Shown: positions 1-8,512 of the stretch, one piece after another | How positions within the stretch are numbered: the stretch's first letter is position 1 | Layout: every line of letters begins with the position of its first letter | Assembly: GCF_002419965.1 (NCBI RefSeq) | Contig: NZ_DIHC01000057.1 | Span: 62,001 to 126,000 of the forward strand | Origin: Pseudomonas sp. UBA5706 | Lineage (GTDB): Bacteria; Pseudomonadota; Gammaproteobacteria; Pseudomonadales; Pseudomonadaceae | Length of the DNA: 64,000 nucleotides | Direction: 5' to 3' | Notes under the pieces: generated by a model | Seen by the model: only the letters and a program-made list of their open reading frames with translations | What the model was told of the DNA's origin: nothing | The model's database searches: none | Program-made: the position numbers and the translations under genes

Positions 1-13
1 CTTCGGACACCCG

Positions 14-1234
14 ATGCCTATCAGGCTTCTCAACAGTACGACGCTGCAACTTTTCCTGGCCATTGTCTGCGGCGCGCTTCTGGGCGTCTTCGATCCCAAG
101 CTTGCCGTCGAGATGAAACCCTTGAGCGACGGATTTATCCGCGTCATCGGTTGGCTAATGCCGTTGATGATGTTTTTGCTGATCGCGTCCGGCGTCGCGG
201 GCTTGCAGGTGCGCCAGCGTGGACTAGCGGGCAAGGCACTGGTGTATTTTCTGGCCATGACGTTGCTGTCATTGTCCCTGGGCTGCCTGATTGCCGACCT
301 GACTCATCCAGGCATCGGCACCGCAGCTGGCGCATCGGGTCAGGTGCCAAACCTGGCCAACGCACTGCCTTCGTCTCCAACGTTCTCATGGGCAGCAGTC
401 ACGTCGATGCTTACCCGCGCGCTCACGCAGAACCCCATCCTGCAGGTAATGCTGGCGGGGCTGCTGACAGGCGCATTGATGGCCAGAGCCAGGGGCCATC
501 GGCATGCCGATGCGTTACGCATCCGCCTGGAAAAAATCGTAGAACTGCTGTTCAAGGGTTTGAGGCTGATCCTGCGATTCGCCCCCCTCGCCGCTTTCGG
601 CGCCATAGCCTTCACCATCGGCCGGTTCGGCCCATCCTCGGCACTACCGCTGTTCAAATTCGTCGCGGTCATGTACCTGGCGTGCGGAGCATTCGTGCTG
701 CTGGTATTGATGCCGATCGCCCGGGCGTCGGGCGCTTCACTGTGGTCGTTGGTAATCCACATCAAGGATGAGCTGCTACTGGTCGCTTTCACCGGCTCCT
801 CGGTAGCAGCACTTGCAGGGCTGATCGAGAAGATGCAGGCCTTGGGTTGCGACCGGCAACTGGCCCGCCTGGTCCTGACCACCGGCTACACCTTTAACCT
901 TAGCGGCTCGAACATCTACCTGATCACGGCAGTGCTGTTTCTGGCGCAGATGTCGGGCATCGAACTGACAGGAGCCGATTTACTGACCCTGCTGCTGATT
1001 TCCCTGGCGACGTCCCTGGGTTCTACCAGCATGGCGGGGTCGGCGTTCTTCACCCTGATCGCAACGCTGAATCTGCTGCACGTCGTGCCGCTGGAAGGAG
1101 TGGGTTTGCTGCTGGGCGTTGAGCGCCTGATGAAGTGTCGCGTGTTGACCAACGTGCTGGGCAACTGCGTGGCGTGCCTGGCGATTGCGCGCTGGCAGCA
1201 GGGGCTTGCGTTTGATCCTGTTCGCAGGGCGTAG
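14..1234 (+). CDS. SDF-family dicarboxylate/amino-acid:cation symporter
   Basis: Inner-membrane secondary transporter of the sodium:dicarboxylate symporter (SDF) family, which takes up C4-dicarboxylates or acidic amino acids with Na+ or H+. The 406 residues are almost entirely hydrophobic. Two family landmarks are visible: a serine-containing re-entrant hairpin (FTGSSVAAL, about residue 260) and the substrate/cation-binding signature GYTFNLSGSNIY near residue 295, where most members have GYSFNLDGT. The D-to-S change and the length at the short end of the family suggest a divergent substrate preference. The gene converges on the secreted lyase and porin to its right, which may feed it substrate (inference). 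The reading frame is open to the window edge and no Shine-Dalgarno is visible in the 13 bases before the ATG, so the start could lie further upstream. Confidence 0.85.
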   Translation: MPIRLLNSTTLQLFLAIVCGALLGVFDPKLAVEMKPLSDGFIRVIGWLMPLMMFLLIASGVAGLQVRQRGLAGKALVYFLAMTLLSLSLGCLIADLTHPGIGTAAGASGQVPNLANALPSSPTFSWAAVTSMLTRALTQNPILQVMLAGLLTGALMARARGHRHADALRIRLEKIVELLFKGLRLILRFAPLAAFGAIAFTIGRFGPSSALPLFKFVAVMYLACGAFVLLVLMPIARASGASLWSLVIHIKDELLLVAFTGSSVAALAGLIEKMQALGCDRQLARLVLTTGYTFNLSGSNIYLITAVLFLAQMSGIELTGADLLTLLLISLATSLGSTSMAGSAFFTLIATLNLLHVVPLEGVGLLLGVERLMKCRVLTNVLGNCVACLAIARWQQGLAFDPVRRA

Positions 1235-1369
1235 CAGGGTTTACTGCGGCGCAGCCGCTTGTGAGCGAGCTGCATGCCTACGCCTTTTGGGCACGCGCAG
1301 ACCATCGTGTTTTTGCCGCCCGGTCAGAGGCAAGACCGTGTAAAAGCGCCTTGCCGCGCCGGATCGTAT

Positions 1370-2968
1370 TTAACCTTTGGACGACAATAACTTCTCGAAC
1401 GCCCGATCCAGATTTCCTTCAGCTTGTGTCAGCTTTTCCCGGCGCTCACGCAGCCACGCCTGATCGGCATCCAGCGTCTTATGCGCTTCGACCAGCATGC
1501 GCTTGACCTCTTCCGGTTGCGGGCCGCCAGTTCCTTTGCGCGTTTTGACCATGTTTTCAGGCGACAGCGATGCGCGGAACGTCGCCTCGTCCAGCGGCAG
1601 GGTATTTTGCTTCCACTGATACTTGTCCGCTGCCTTGGTGTAAAGCTTCTGCGCATCGGCGTAAGGGAAGGTTTTCGGGGTCAGGCCCTGATCACGGGCC
1701 TGCTCGACTATCAGCGACGCGAAGCTATGGCCGATACGGAATGGTACCTTCTGCGTACGCTCCAGGGTGTCAGCCAGTTCCATAGAAGTGGTCCACTCGT
1801 TCTCCAGCTCCTCCCGGGCGCGCTGGGGATTGACCTGTAACGCATCGAGCACTGCATCCATCGCACCGAACATGTCCTTGGTCGAGTCGAAGATACCGAG
1901 CGAGTCGAACGCGAATTTGTAGTCGGTCATACCGGTGGTCACGTTATGCGCACGCAAGGTCACTGTCTGGGCCAGCCCTACAACATCAGAAGCGGATTCA
2001 CGCGCACGCATCAGCAGACCGGGGTTGCGCTTTTGCGGCATCGCACTGCTGGTGTAGGTCTTTTCCTCATCCAGCAGCAACCAAGGACGAATCTGGTGGT
2101 ACTGGGTATGAATATCGCCAATCAATGCGCCGACGCGAATGGCCGATGAGGACGCAATGTTCGCCGCCTCGATCGGGATGTCATAGGTCGACACCTGGCT
2201 GGAATCCAGCGAGTTTTCGCGCACACCGTCAAAGCCCAACAGCTCGGCCATGCGTTCACGGTTCAGCGGGTAGGCCGAGTTCGCCAGCACCGCCGTGCCC
2301 ATGGGGCTTTGGTTCAACCGCTGATACAGCTCGCGAATCCGCTGGCCGTCCCGATCGAACGCCGCTTCATACGCCAATAGATAGTGCGCGTAGGTGATCG
2401 GCATTGCCTGCACGCCGTTGGTGTACGCCGGGATCAGCGTATCGACGTTCTTCTCTGCCAGCTCCAGCAGACGCTTTCGGGTCGCATTCATCGCTTCGCT
2501 ATAGGCCAGTACGTCCGAGCGCAATTTAGCCAGGCGGTAGGTGGCGAGCATGTCCTGACGGCTGCGACCAGAGTGAATCAGCGAGGCTTCAGGGCCGATC
2601 TTGCTGGTCATGATGTCTTCAAGCTGGAGCACGTCGCTGGGGCGTTTGCCATTGGGTTGATCCGCCTGATCGATGGCGAAGCGCACGCCGGTGGCAATCT
2701 TCTGACCCATCTCGGGTTTGACGATGCCCTCTTCGGTGAGCATGACGATCGAAGCCTTGTTGATCCGGTTCAGCCAGGAGAACTGGCTTTCGGTCTTGCT
2801 GCCTTGGGTTTTCGACTTGTCGACCGTCGCACCAATCTTCGCGGCCTGCGCGGCGCACTCTTCAGTGGTCTTGCAGGGTAGATCGGCGGTATTGGCCGCA
2901 TAGGCGCCATAGCCGTTGAACAGGGCAAAGGCCACGGCCAGATGGATAAGATTTTTTCTTGTTGGCAT
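1370..2968 (-). CDS. Secreted argininosuccinate lyase-like protein (fumarase/aspartase superfamily)
   Basis: 532 residues. Members of the superfamily cleave C-N or C-O bonds with release of fumarate. The C3 signature SSAMPQKRNP and the ASL-like region HSGRSRQDMLAT identify the family. Unusually for a family of cytoplasmic enzymes, the N-terminus is a clear Sec signal peptide (MPTRKN, hydrophobic LIHLAVAFALF, then AYA/AN). The region that reads GYTHLQ or RTHGQ in relatives reads AYTNGVQ here, so the usual catalytic His is replaced by Asn. The ATG at 2968 is chosen over the TTG at 2980 because GGAG sits six bases before it. It lies about 66 bp downstream of an OprD porin on the same strand. Substrate unknown; a periplasmic N-substituted aspartate cleaved to fumarate is an inference. 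Confidence 0.8.
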   Translation of the reverse strand: MPTRKNLIHLAVAFALFNGYGAYAANTADLPCKTTEECAAQAAKIGATVDKSKTQGSKTESQFSWLNRINKASIVMLTEEGIVKPEMGQKIATGVRFAIDQADQPNGKRPSDVLQLEDIMTSKIGPEASLIHSGRSRQDMLATYRLAKLRSDVLAYSEAMNATRKRLLELAEKNVDTLIPAYTNGVQAMPITYAHYLLAYEAAFDRDGQRIRELYQRLNQSPMGTAVLANSAYPLNRERMAELLGFDGVRENSLDSSQVSTYDIPIEAANIASSSAIRVGALIGDIHTQYHQIRPWLLLDEEKTYTSSAMPQKRNPGLLMRARESASDVVGLAQTVTLRAHNVTTGMTDYKFAFDSLGIFDSTKDMFGAMDAVLDALQVNPQRAREELENEWTTSMELADTLERTQKVPFRIGHSFASLIVEQARDQGLTPKTFPYADAQKLYTKAADKYQWKQNTLPLDEATFRASLSPENMVKTRKGTGGPQPEEVKRMLVEAHKTLDADQAWLRERREKLTQAEGNLDRAFEKLLSSKG

Positions 2969-3034
2969 TTCAGGCTCCAATGCGGCAATGGCCGAAGGTG
3001 GGCGTTGTCGGGATGTTGCTGAAAACCTGACGCA

Positions 3035-4276
3035 TCACAGTAGCGGCAGGGTGTAGCTGACAATCACGCGGTTTTGGTCGATGTTGTTGCCGCCGTTGCT
3101 GCGATAACTGCCGTTGCGCCACTTCAACTCGAGGTTTTTTAATGCGCCGCTCTGGAACACATAGGCAATGTCGGTGTTGCGCTCCCACTCGGTGCCCTCC
3201 TCTTTGCCGCGCGCGAAGTTGTCGCCTTTGAGATAGCGGGTCATAAAGGTCAGGCCCGGCACACCGATGGCGGCAAAGTTGTAATCGTAGCGAGCCTGCC
3301 ACGAGCGCTCTTCGGGGTTGGCGAAATCGGGGGAGATCATCACGTAGTTGACGAGAAACGAATCGGTGCCCGCCAGATGAGGGAAGCCGGTCTCGCCATT
3401 CATGCGCTGGTAGGCTAGGCCGAAACCATGGCCGCTGACGTTGTAGGTGAATTTGGCGCCGATGGCGGTATTGTCGACATTGGTGTTGCCATCCTTTAAC
3501 GAGCGCGCGTAACGCAGGTCACTCTTGATTGACTGCGACCCGCTCAAGGGAAAGCTGTGCAGCAGCGTGACGATGTGCTGTTTGTAATTGTTTTCAAGGC
3601 CGCCGTAGTTGTACGACGTGGTCAGGCCCTTGCTCCAGTTGTAACTGGCGCTGGCGAAGTCGAACTTGTCGCTGGGACGACCGCCCTTGATGCTTTTGCC
3701 GGTGGCTTCAATGTCCTCGTGACCGCTATCGTTGCGCTCAGTGTTGCTGGTCAGACGCCCGACATTGAGGGTCATGTCGTTGATGTCTTTGGACGTCAGT
3801 TGAGCACCGCGAAACGTTTGCGGCAGCAGGCGTCCGTCATTGGGCAAAACGGTCGGCAATTTGGGCATCAGCGTGCCAACGCGCAACACACTTTTGGAAA
3901 TCCGGGCCTTGGCGGTCACGCCCGAACGGCCATAGTCGTCCGGCGCTTTATCGTCACCGACCGGCAGCAGACCGGTGTTGCGCCGGTCAGGACCCGAGTC
4001 CAGCTTCAGCCCGAAAAGCCCAATGGCATCCACGCCAAAACCCACCGTACCTTCGGTAAAGCCGGATTCGTAATTAAGGATCAGGCCCTGGGCCCACTCA
4101 TCGCGTTTGGACTGGCTCGCGCCGTCCTGCCGGTAGTCACTGTTGAAGTAAAAGTTGCGAAATTCGAGGTCGGCTTTGCTGTCTTCGAAGAAATCGGCTT
4201 CAGCGAAGCCTGGACAGGTCAGGCTCAAACCCAAGGCGGCAGACTTGATTCCTAGAGATACAGGGCTTTTAGGCAT
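3035..4276 (-). CDS. OprD-family outer-membrane porin
   Basis: 413-residue outer-membrane beta-barrel porin of the OprD/Occ family, which gives Pseudomonas substrate-specific channels for basic amino acids (OccD) or carboxylates (OccK). There is an N-terminal signal ending near GFAEA, then the typical family opening FFEDSKADLEFRNFYFN, alternating aromatic beta-strands, and a C-terminal strand ending VSYTLPLL. It precedes the secreted lyase with a gap of about 66 bp and is probably cotranscribed with it, so the two may handle the same compound: entry through the porin and cleavage in the periplasm (inference). The exact OprD subclass cannot be decided by eye. Confidence 0.92.
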   Translation of the reverse strand: MPKSPVSLGIKSAALGLSLTCPGFAEADFFEDSKADLEFRNFYFNSDYRQDGASQSKRDEWAQGLILNYESGFTEGTVGFGVDAIGLFGLKLDSGPDRRNTGLLPVGDDKAPDDYGRSGVTAKARISKSVLRVGTLMPKLPTVLPNDGRLLPQTFRGAQLTSKDINDMTLNVGRLTSNTERNDSGHEDIEATGKSIKGGRPSDKFDFASASYNWSKGLTTSYNYGGLENNYKQHIVTLLHSFPLSGSQSIKSDLRYARSLKDGNTNVDNTAIGAKFTYNVSGHGFGLAYQRMNGETGFPHLAGTDSFLVNYVMISPDFANPEERSWQARYDYNFAAIGVPGLTFMTRYLKGDNFARGKEEGTEWERNTDIAYVFQSGALKNLELKWRNGSYRSNGGNNIDQNRVIVSYTLPLL

Positions 4277-4600
4277 TTTTATGTCCCACTTGGTATCGCT
4301 GATTTTTATTAGACTTGTGCATTCGGTTCAGTGGGCGCAGGCGCCTTGGACCGTCTGAAAAAGCTTACGCGGCGGGAGTGGGGATTAAAAATATATAGTT
4401 ACTACCGACATGAGACTTATAACGTATCGACATTCTGATCAGTGGCTGGCCGACCTGCGACGAGCGATTTGAGATCCCTACCGCTGGCAACAAGGCTGAG
4501 ACAGAGCAGGATCAGAGCATCACAATTCTCAAGCTCATGAATCCCAGGCAAAAAAACACCCCTGCGTGAGGGGTGTTTTCAACAGCGTTCAAACCAGGGC
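4277..4600. other. Intergenic region upstream of the porin gene
   Basis: 324 bp without a gene. It should hold the promoter for the porin-lyase pair; an AT-rich patch lies at 4386-4402 and a perfect short palindrome GGCGCAGGCGCC-type stem lies at about 4336-4347. No confident -10/-35 pair was recognised. The right end holds the terminator of the glycine-zipper gene. Confidence 0.5.
4553..4579. terminator. Rho-independent terminator after the glycine-zipper gene
   Basis: Perfect 11-bp inverted repeat (AAAACACCCCT / AGGGGTGTTTT) with a GCGTG loop and A/T tracts on both sides, just beyond the stop of the minus-strand gene ending at 4601. The flanking A and T runs would let it work in both directions. 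Confidence 0.9.
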
Positions 4601-5146
4601 TTATTGGCCCGCCTGACTCAACTCCAACTGACCGTCCTTGTTAACCGGAATCTGGCTGCCTGGATCACGGTCCATGCGCACCTGACCGACCTTGTCGTTG
4701 AGCTTGTACTTCACGTTGTAGCCAACAACCTTGTCGCTGATGTCATTAACGGTGTTGCAGCGCGTTTCGGTGGTCGAGTAAGTATCGCGGTTCTGCATGC
4801 CTTCCTGAACCTTGTTACCGGCATAACCGCCGCCTACAGCACCCGCAACGGTCGCGATTTTCTTGCCATTACCACCGCCCACCCGGTTACCCAGCAAGCC
4901 ACCCGCCACGGCACCAATGACGCTACCCATGATCTGGTGCTGGTCCTTGACCGGAGCGCGATGGGTGACCGCGACGTCCTTGCACACCTGACGAGGGGTT
5001 TTGATCTGCTCTTTGACAGGCTCGACGGCGAGTACATCTGCGTACTCAGGGCCGTTTGATTTAACGAGGCTATAGGTGGCCAAAGCACCGCCGGCGGTGA
5101 CACCGACGGCACCCAATACTGCACCAACTAGCAACGATTTGTTCAC
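4601..5146 (-). CDS. Glycine-zipper 2TM (17-kDa surface antigen-like) envelope protein
   Basis: 181-residue cell-envelope protein. An N-terminal hydrophobic segment (LLVGAVLGAVGVTAGGALATY) anchors or exports it. The middle (roughly residues 72-112) contains two glycine-zipper stretches, GSVIGAVAGGLLGNRVGGG and VAGAVGGGYAGNKV, the hallmark of Rick_17kDa_Anti/glycine-zipper 2TM proteins; the C-terminal part is polar. Role unknown, commonly envelope integrity. The GTG at 5146 (VNKSLL) is preferred over the TTG at 5164 because AGGAGG lies six bases before it and would otherwise be inside the coding region. A terminator follows at 4553-4579. Confidence 0.85.
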   Translation of the reverse strand: MNKSLLVGAVLGAVGVTAGGALATYSLVKSNGPEYADVLAVEPVKEQIKTPRQVCKDVAVTHRAPVKDQHQIMGSVIGAVAGGLLGNRVGGGNGKKIATVAGAVGGGYAGNKVQEGMQNRDTYSTTETRCNTVNDISDKVVGYNVKYKLNDKVGQVRMDRDPGSQIPVNKDGQLELSQAGQ

Positions 5147-5208
5147 AGTGAACCTCCTGACCAAATTCAGCGCGATTGCTCGCGCTACTCCCAGCCTTGG
5201 AGCACAAA

Positions 5209-5238
5209 AAAAGGCGCGAGTTCACACTCGCGCCTTTT
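5209..5238. terminator. Rho-independent terminator of the queA-tgt-yajC-secDF operon
   Basis: 12-bp stem AAAAGGCGCGAG / CTCGCGCCTTTT with a 6-nt loop, located 29 bp beyond the secF stop on the minus strand and flanked by an A run that becomes the U tract on that strand. Confidence 0.9.
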
Positions 5239-5266
5239 CACCTGATGACCAGGTCAGAAGACATCG

Positions 5267-6178
5267 TTACGGACGATCGTCGACCTTTTCAGTGGTCACC
5301 GGCGGCAGCAGGTCTTCGGAACGCAGGTTCAGCCAGATCAGCACTACGTTAGCGATGTAGATCGACGAGTAAGTGCCCGCCACAACACCAATGAACAGAG
5401 CAACGGAGAAACCGTGCAGGCTGTCACCACCGAAGATCCACAGCGCGCCGATCGCCAGCAGCGTGGAAATCGATGTCGCCATGGTCCGCAGCAGGGTCTG
5501 GGTGGTCGAGATGTTGATGTTCTCGATCAGCGAAGCCTTGCGCAGCAGGCGGAAGTTCTCACGCACACGGTCGAAGACCACGATGGTGTCGTTGAGCGAG
5601 TAACCGATGATTGCCAACACGGCCGCCAGTACGGTGAGGTCGAAGGTCACCTGGAAGAACGACAGGATACCCATCGTCACCACCACGTCGTGGATCAGCG
5701 AAACGATGGCACCGACCGCGAACTTCCACTGGAAGCGGAAAGCCAGGTAGATCAGCACGCCACCCAGCGCCAGCAACATACCGATGCCGCCTTGATCGCG
5801 CAGTTCTTCACCCACTTGCGGGCCGACGAACTCGACGCGCTTGACCGTTACCGGGTTATCGGCACCGGTCTTGCGCAGCGCTTCGGCCACCTGAGCACCC
5901 AGCTGGGGATCTTCACCCGGCATCCGCACCAGCAGGTCGGTGGTCGCGCCGAAACTCTGCACGATGGCTTCGTGGTAGCCCGAAGACACCAACTCCTCGC
6001 GCACCTTGCCAAGATCGGCAGGATGCTCGTAAGTCAGCTCGATCAGCGTACCGCCAGTAAAGTCCAGCCCGAAGTTGAGCCCTTTATGGAACCAGCTAAA
6101 CAGCGCCAGCACGGTAAGAAGCATGGTAACGGCGAACGCAACGTTGCGAACGCCCATGAAGTTGATCGTACGTTTCAT
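5267..6178 (-). CDS. secF: Protein translocase subunit SecF
   Basis: 303-residue inner-membrane subunit of the SecDF complex, which uses the proton-motive force to pull proteins through SecYEG from the periplasmic side. Visible hallmarks are the N-terminal transmembrane helix, the periplasmic LDFTGGTLIEL motif, and the C-terminal RND-like membrane domain with YSLNDTIVVFDRVREN. It follows secD after 9 bp and is the last gene of the minus-strand queA-tgt-yajC-secD-secF unit, ahead of a strong terminator. Confidence 0.98.
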   Translation of the reverse strand: MKRTINFMGVRNVAFAVTMLLTVLALFSWFHKGLNFGLDFTGGTLIELTYEHPADLGKVREELVSSGYHEAIVQSFGATTDLLVRMPGEDPQLGAQVAEALRKTGADNPVTVKRVEFVGPQVGEELRDQGGIGMLLALGGVLIYLAFRFQWKFAVGAIVSLIHDVVVTMGILSFFQVTFDLTVLAAVLAIIGYSLNDTIVVFDRVRENFRLLRKASLIENINISTTQTLLRTMATSISTLLAIGALWIFGGDSLHGFSVALFIGVVAGTYSSIYIANVVLIWLNLRSEDLLPPVTTEKVDDRP

Positions 6179-6187
6179 GTCAGCCCC

Positions 6188-8056
6188 TTAAATCCACAGC
6201 TTCTTGACGTCACGACCGCCATAAATCAGGTTGACCATTGCGCGGGTCACCATGATGGCTGTGAACATCGAGGTAAAGATCCCGAGGGACATGGTCACGG
6301 CGAAACCTTTCACTGGCCCTGTGCCCATGGCATAAAGAATGCCGCCGACCAGAAGCGAAGTCAGGTTGGCGTCGAGAATCGCAGTGTAGGCGCGGTCGAA
6401 ACCTTCGTTGATCGCACGCTGCACGCTCATGCCATTGGCCAGTTCCTCACGAATCCGCGAGAAGATCAGCACGTTGGCGTCCACCGCCATACCCATGGTC
6501 AACACGATACCGGCGATACCCGGCAGGGTCAGCGTTGCACCCAGCAGCGACATCAGCGCCAGCAGCATGACCATGTTGAAGGCCAGTGCGACGGTCGCGA
6601 TCAAACCGAAGAAACGGTAGATAGCGATAATAAAGATCGACACGAACAGCATGCCCCACAGGGAAGCGTCGATACCTTTGGTGATGTTGTCGGCACCCAG
6701 GCTTGGACCGATTGTGCGCTCTTCAGCGAAGTACATCGGCGCGGCCAGACCACCGGCACGCAGCAACAGCGCAAGCTCGGAAGACTCACCCTGGCCGTTC
6801 AGACCGGTGATGCGGAACTGAGCGCCCAGCGGCGACTGAATGGTCGCCAGGCTGATGATCTTCTTTTCTTCCTTGAAGGTTTGCACCGGCACATCTTTCT
6901 CGACACCGTCCACAACCTGTTTGGTGTAGGTAGTGGTCGGCTTCTGCTCGATGAAGATCACCGCCATGCTGCGACCAACGTTGGCGCGGGTCGCGCGGCT
7001 CATCAGATCGCCGCCGTGACCGTCCAGCTTGATGTTCACCTGCGGGCGGCCGTGCTCATCGAAGCCGGCCTTGGCGTCGGTCACCTGGTCACCGGTGATG
7101 ATCAGGCCACGCTCGACCGCTGCAGCAGGACGACCGCCTTCGCGAAACTCGAACATTTCGGTGGTGGCCTTGGTGTCGTCCGGGCCTGCGCCGAGACGGA
7201 ACTCAAGGTTGGCGGTCTTGCCGAGAATACGCTTGGCTTCGGCGGTGTCCTGCACGCCCGGCAGCTCGACCACGATGCGATTTGCACCCTGACGCTGAAC
7301 CAGTGGCTCGGCCACGCCCAACTCGTTGACGCGGTTACGTACCGTGGTCAGGTTCTGCTTGATCGAATATTCACGGATTTCGGCAATCTTGGCCTGAGTC
7401 ATCGCCAGACGCAGGATCGGCATTTCGCCACGATCGGTCGTGGTGATATCGAAATCGCTGTAATCCTTGCGGATCAGGGCACGGGCCTGTTCGCGGGAAT
7501 CGGTGTCACTGAAGCCCAGTTGAATGGCGTTGCCATCCTGCGGCAGGCTGCGATAGCGCAGTTTTTCCTTGCGCAGCAGGCTTTTCACTTCGCCTTCGTA
7601 GACATTCAGACGGGCGCTCAGGGCCTTGTCCATGTCGACTTCAAGCAGGAAGTGAACGCCGCCGGACAAGTCCAGACCCAGCTTCATCGGGGTTGCGCCA
7701 ATGCTGCGCAGCCACTTGGGCGTAGTCTGTGCCAGGTTCAACGCCACGACATAGTCATCGCCCAACGCCTTGCGGGCGACATCCTTGGCGGGCAGTTGGT
7801 CTTCCTGTTTGCTCAGACGCAACAAACCGCCCTTGCCATTCTCGGCAAGAGACGCGCCCTTGACCGCGATACCAGCATCGGTAAGCGCTTTGCTTACGCG
7901 ATCCAGATCAGCCTGATTGACCTGCAGCGCAGTGCTTGCGCCGCTGACCTGAATGGCCGGGTCATCAGGGTAGAGATTGGGTGCGGAATAAATAAAGCCG
8001 ATCGCCAGCACTGCCAGGATCAGGATGTATTTCCACAGAGGGTATTTGTTCAACAT
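6188..8056 (-). CDS. secD: Protein translocase subunit SecD
   Basis: 622-residue partner of SecF. It has an N-terminal helix (KYPLWKYILILAVLAIGFIYSAPNL), a large periplasmic region (P1) and a C-terminal six-helix domain with GIVLTMGMAVDANVLIFSRIREE, the proton-relay motif. The family motif LGLDLSGGVHFLLEVD is present. The ATG at 8056 (MLNKYP) matches the usual family start; an in-frame GTG directly before it is less likely. It is followed by secF and preceded by yajC at 62 bp. Confidence 0.98.
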   Translation of the reverse strand: MLNKYPLWKYILILAVLAIGFIYSAPNLYPDDPAIQVSGASTALQVNQADLDRVSKALTDAGIAVKGASLAENGKGGLLRLSKQEDQLPAKDVARKALGDDYVVALNLAQTTPKWLRSIGATPMKLGLDLSGGVHFLLEVDMDKALSARLNVYEGEVKSLLRKEKLRYRSLPQDGNAIQLGFSDTDSREQARALIRKDYSDFDITTTDRGEMPILRLAMTQAKIAEIREYSIKQNLTTVRNRVNELGVAEPLVQRQGANRIVVELPGVQDTAEAKRILGKTANLEFRLGAGPDDTKATTEMFEFREGGRPAAAVERGLIITGDQVTDAKAGFDEHGRPQVNIKLDGHGGDLMSRATRANVGRSMAVIFIEQKPTTTYTKQVVDGVEKDVPVQTFKEEKKIISLATIQSPLGAQFRITGLNGQGESSELALLLRAGGLAAPMYFAEERTIGPSLGADNITKGIDASLWGMLFVSIFIIAIYRFFGLIATVALAFNMVMLLALMSLLGATLTLPGIAGIVLTMGMAVDANVLIFSRIREELANGMSVQRAINEGFDRAYTAILDANLTSLLVGGILYAMGTGPVKGFAVTMSLGIFTSMFTAIMVTRAMVNLIYGGRDVKKLWI

Positions 8057-8118
8057 CACGCCGCCTGCTTATAACGCGGGGCGCCTTGCGCGCCCCGTCG
8101 ATTGGTAAAGGACTGGAA

Positions 8119-8457
8119 TCAGATGGCTTTCAGGGTGCCCTTAGGCAGGGTGGCAGCGATGGCGCCCTTCTGGATCTTCAGTTCTACAGTGTCGGAAACT
8201 TCGATCACCACGAAGTCGTCGGTCACTTTGTTGATCTTGCCCGCGATGCCGCCGGAAGTGACGACTTCATCGCCCTTCTGCAAGTTGCCCAGCAGGTTCT
8301 TCTGCTCTTTGGCACGCTTGGCCTGTGGGCGCCAGATCATCAGATAGAAGATGACCAGAAAGCCGACCAGGAAGATCCACTCGAAGCCGCCGCCCATGGG
8401 ACCTGCCGGGGCAGGTGCAGCCGCGTCCGCAAAAGCGGAAGAGATGAAAAAGCTCAT
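8119..8457 (-). CDS. yajC: Preprotein translocase accessory subunit YajC
   Basis: 112-residue small membrane protein that copurifies with SecDF-YajC. A short N-terminal hydrophobic stretch is followed by the single transmembrane helix WIFLVGFLVIFYLMIWRPQ and the cytoplasmic tail with LLGNLQKGDEVVTSGGIAGKI, the family signature. It lies between tgt and secD in the order found across gammaproteobacteria. Confidence 0.97.
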   Translation of the reverse strand: MSFFISSAFADAAAPAPAGPMGGGFEWIFLVGFLVIFYLMIWRPQAKRAKEQKNLLGNLQKGDEVVTSGGIAGKINKVTDDFVVIEVSDTVELKIQKGAIAATLPKGTLKAI

Positions 8458-8512
8458 TTAACACTCCAGTTGCATAATTTTAATAATAAGAAGCGGTACG
8501 ACCGGCTGTCAT

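Noticed and set aside
5414..8074. Very long plus-strand open frame (886 codons) across secF-secD
   Set aside because: It is antisense to secD/secF, whose products are unambiguous; the frame is open because of GC-rich codon bias and its translation is Gln/His-rich with no domain.
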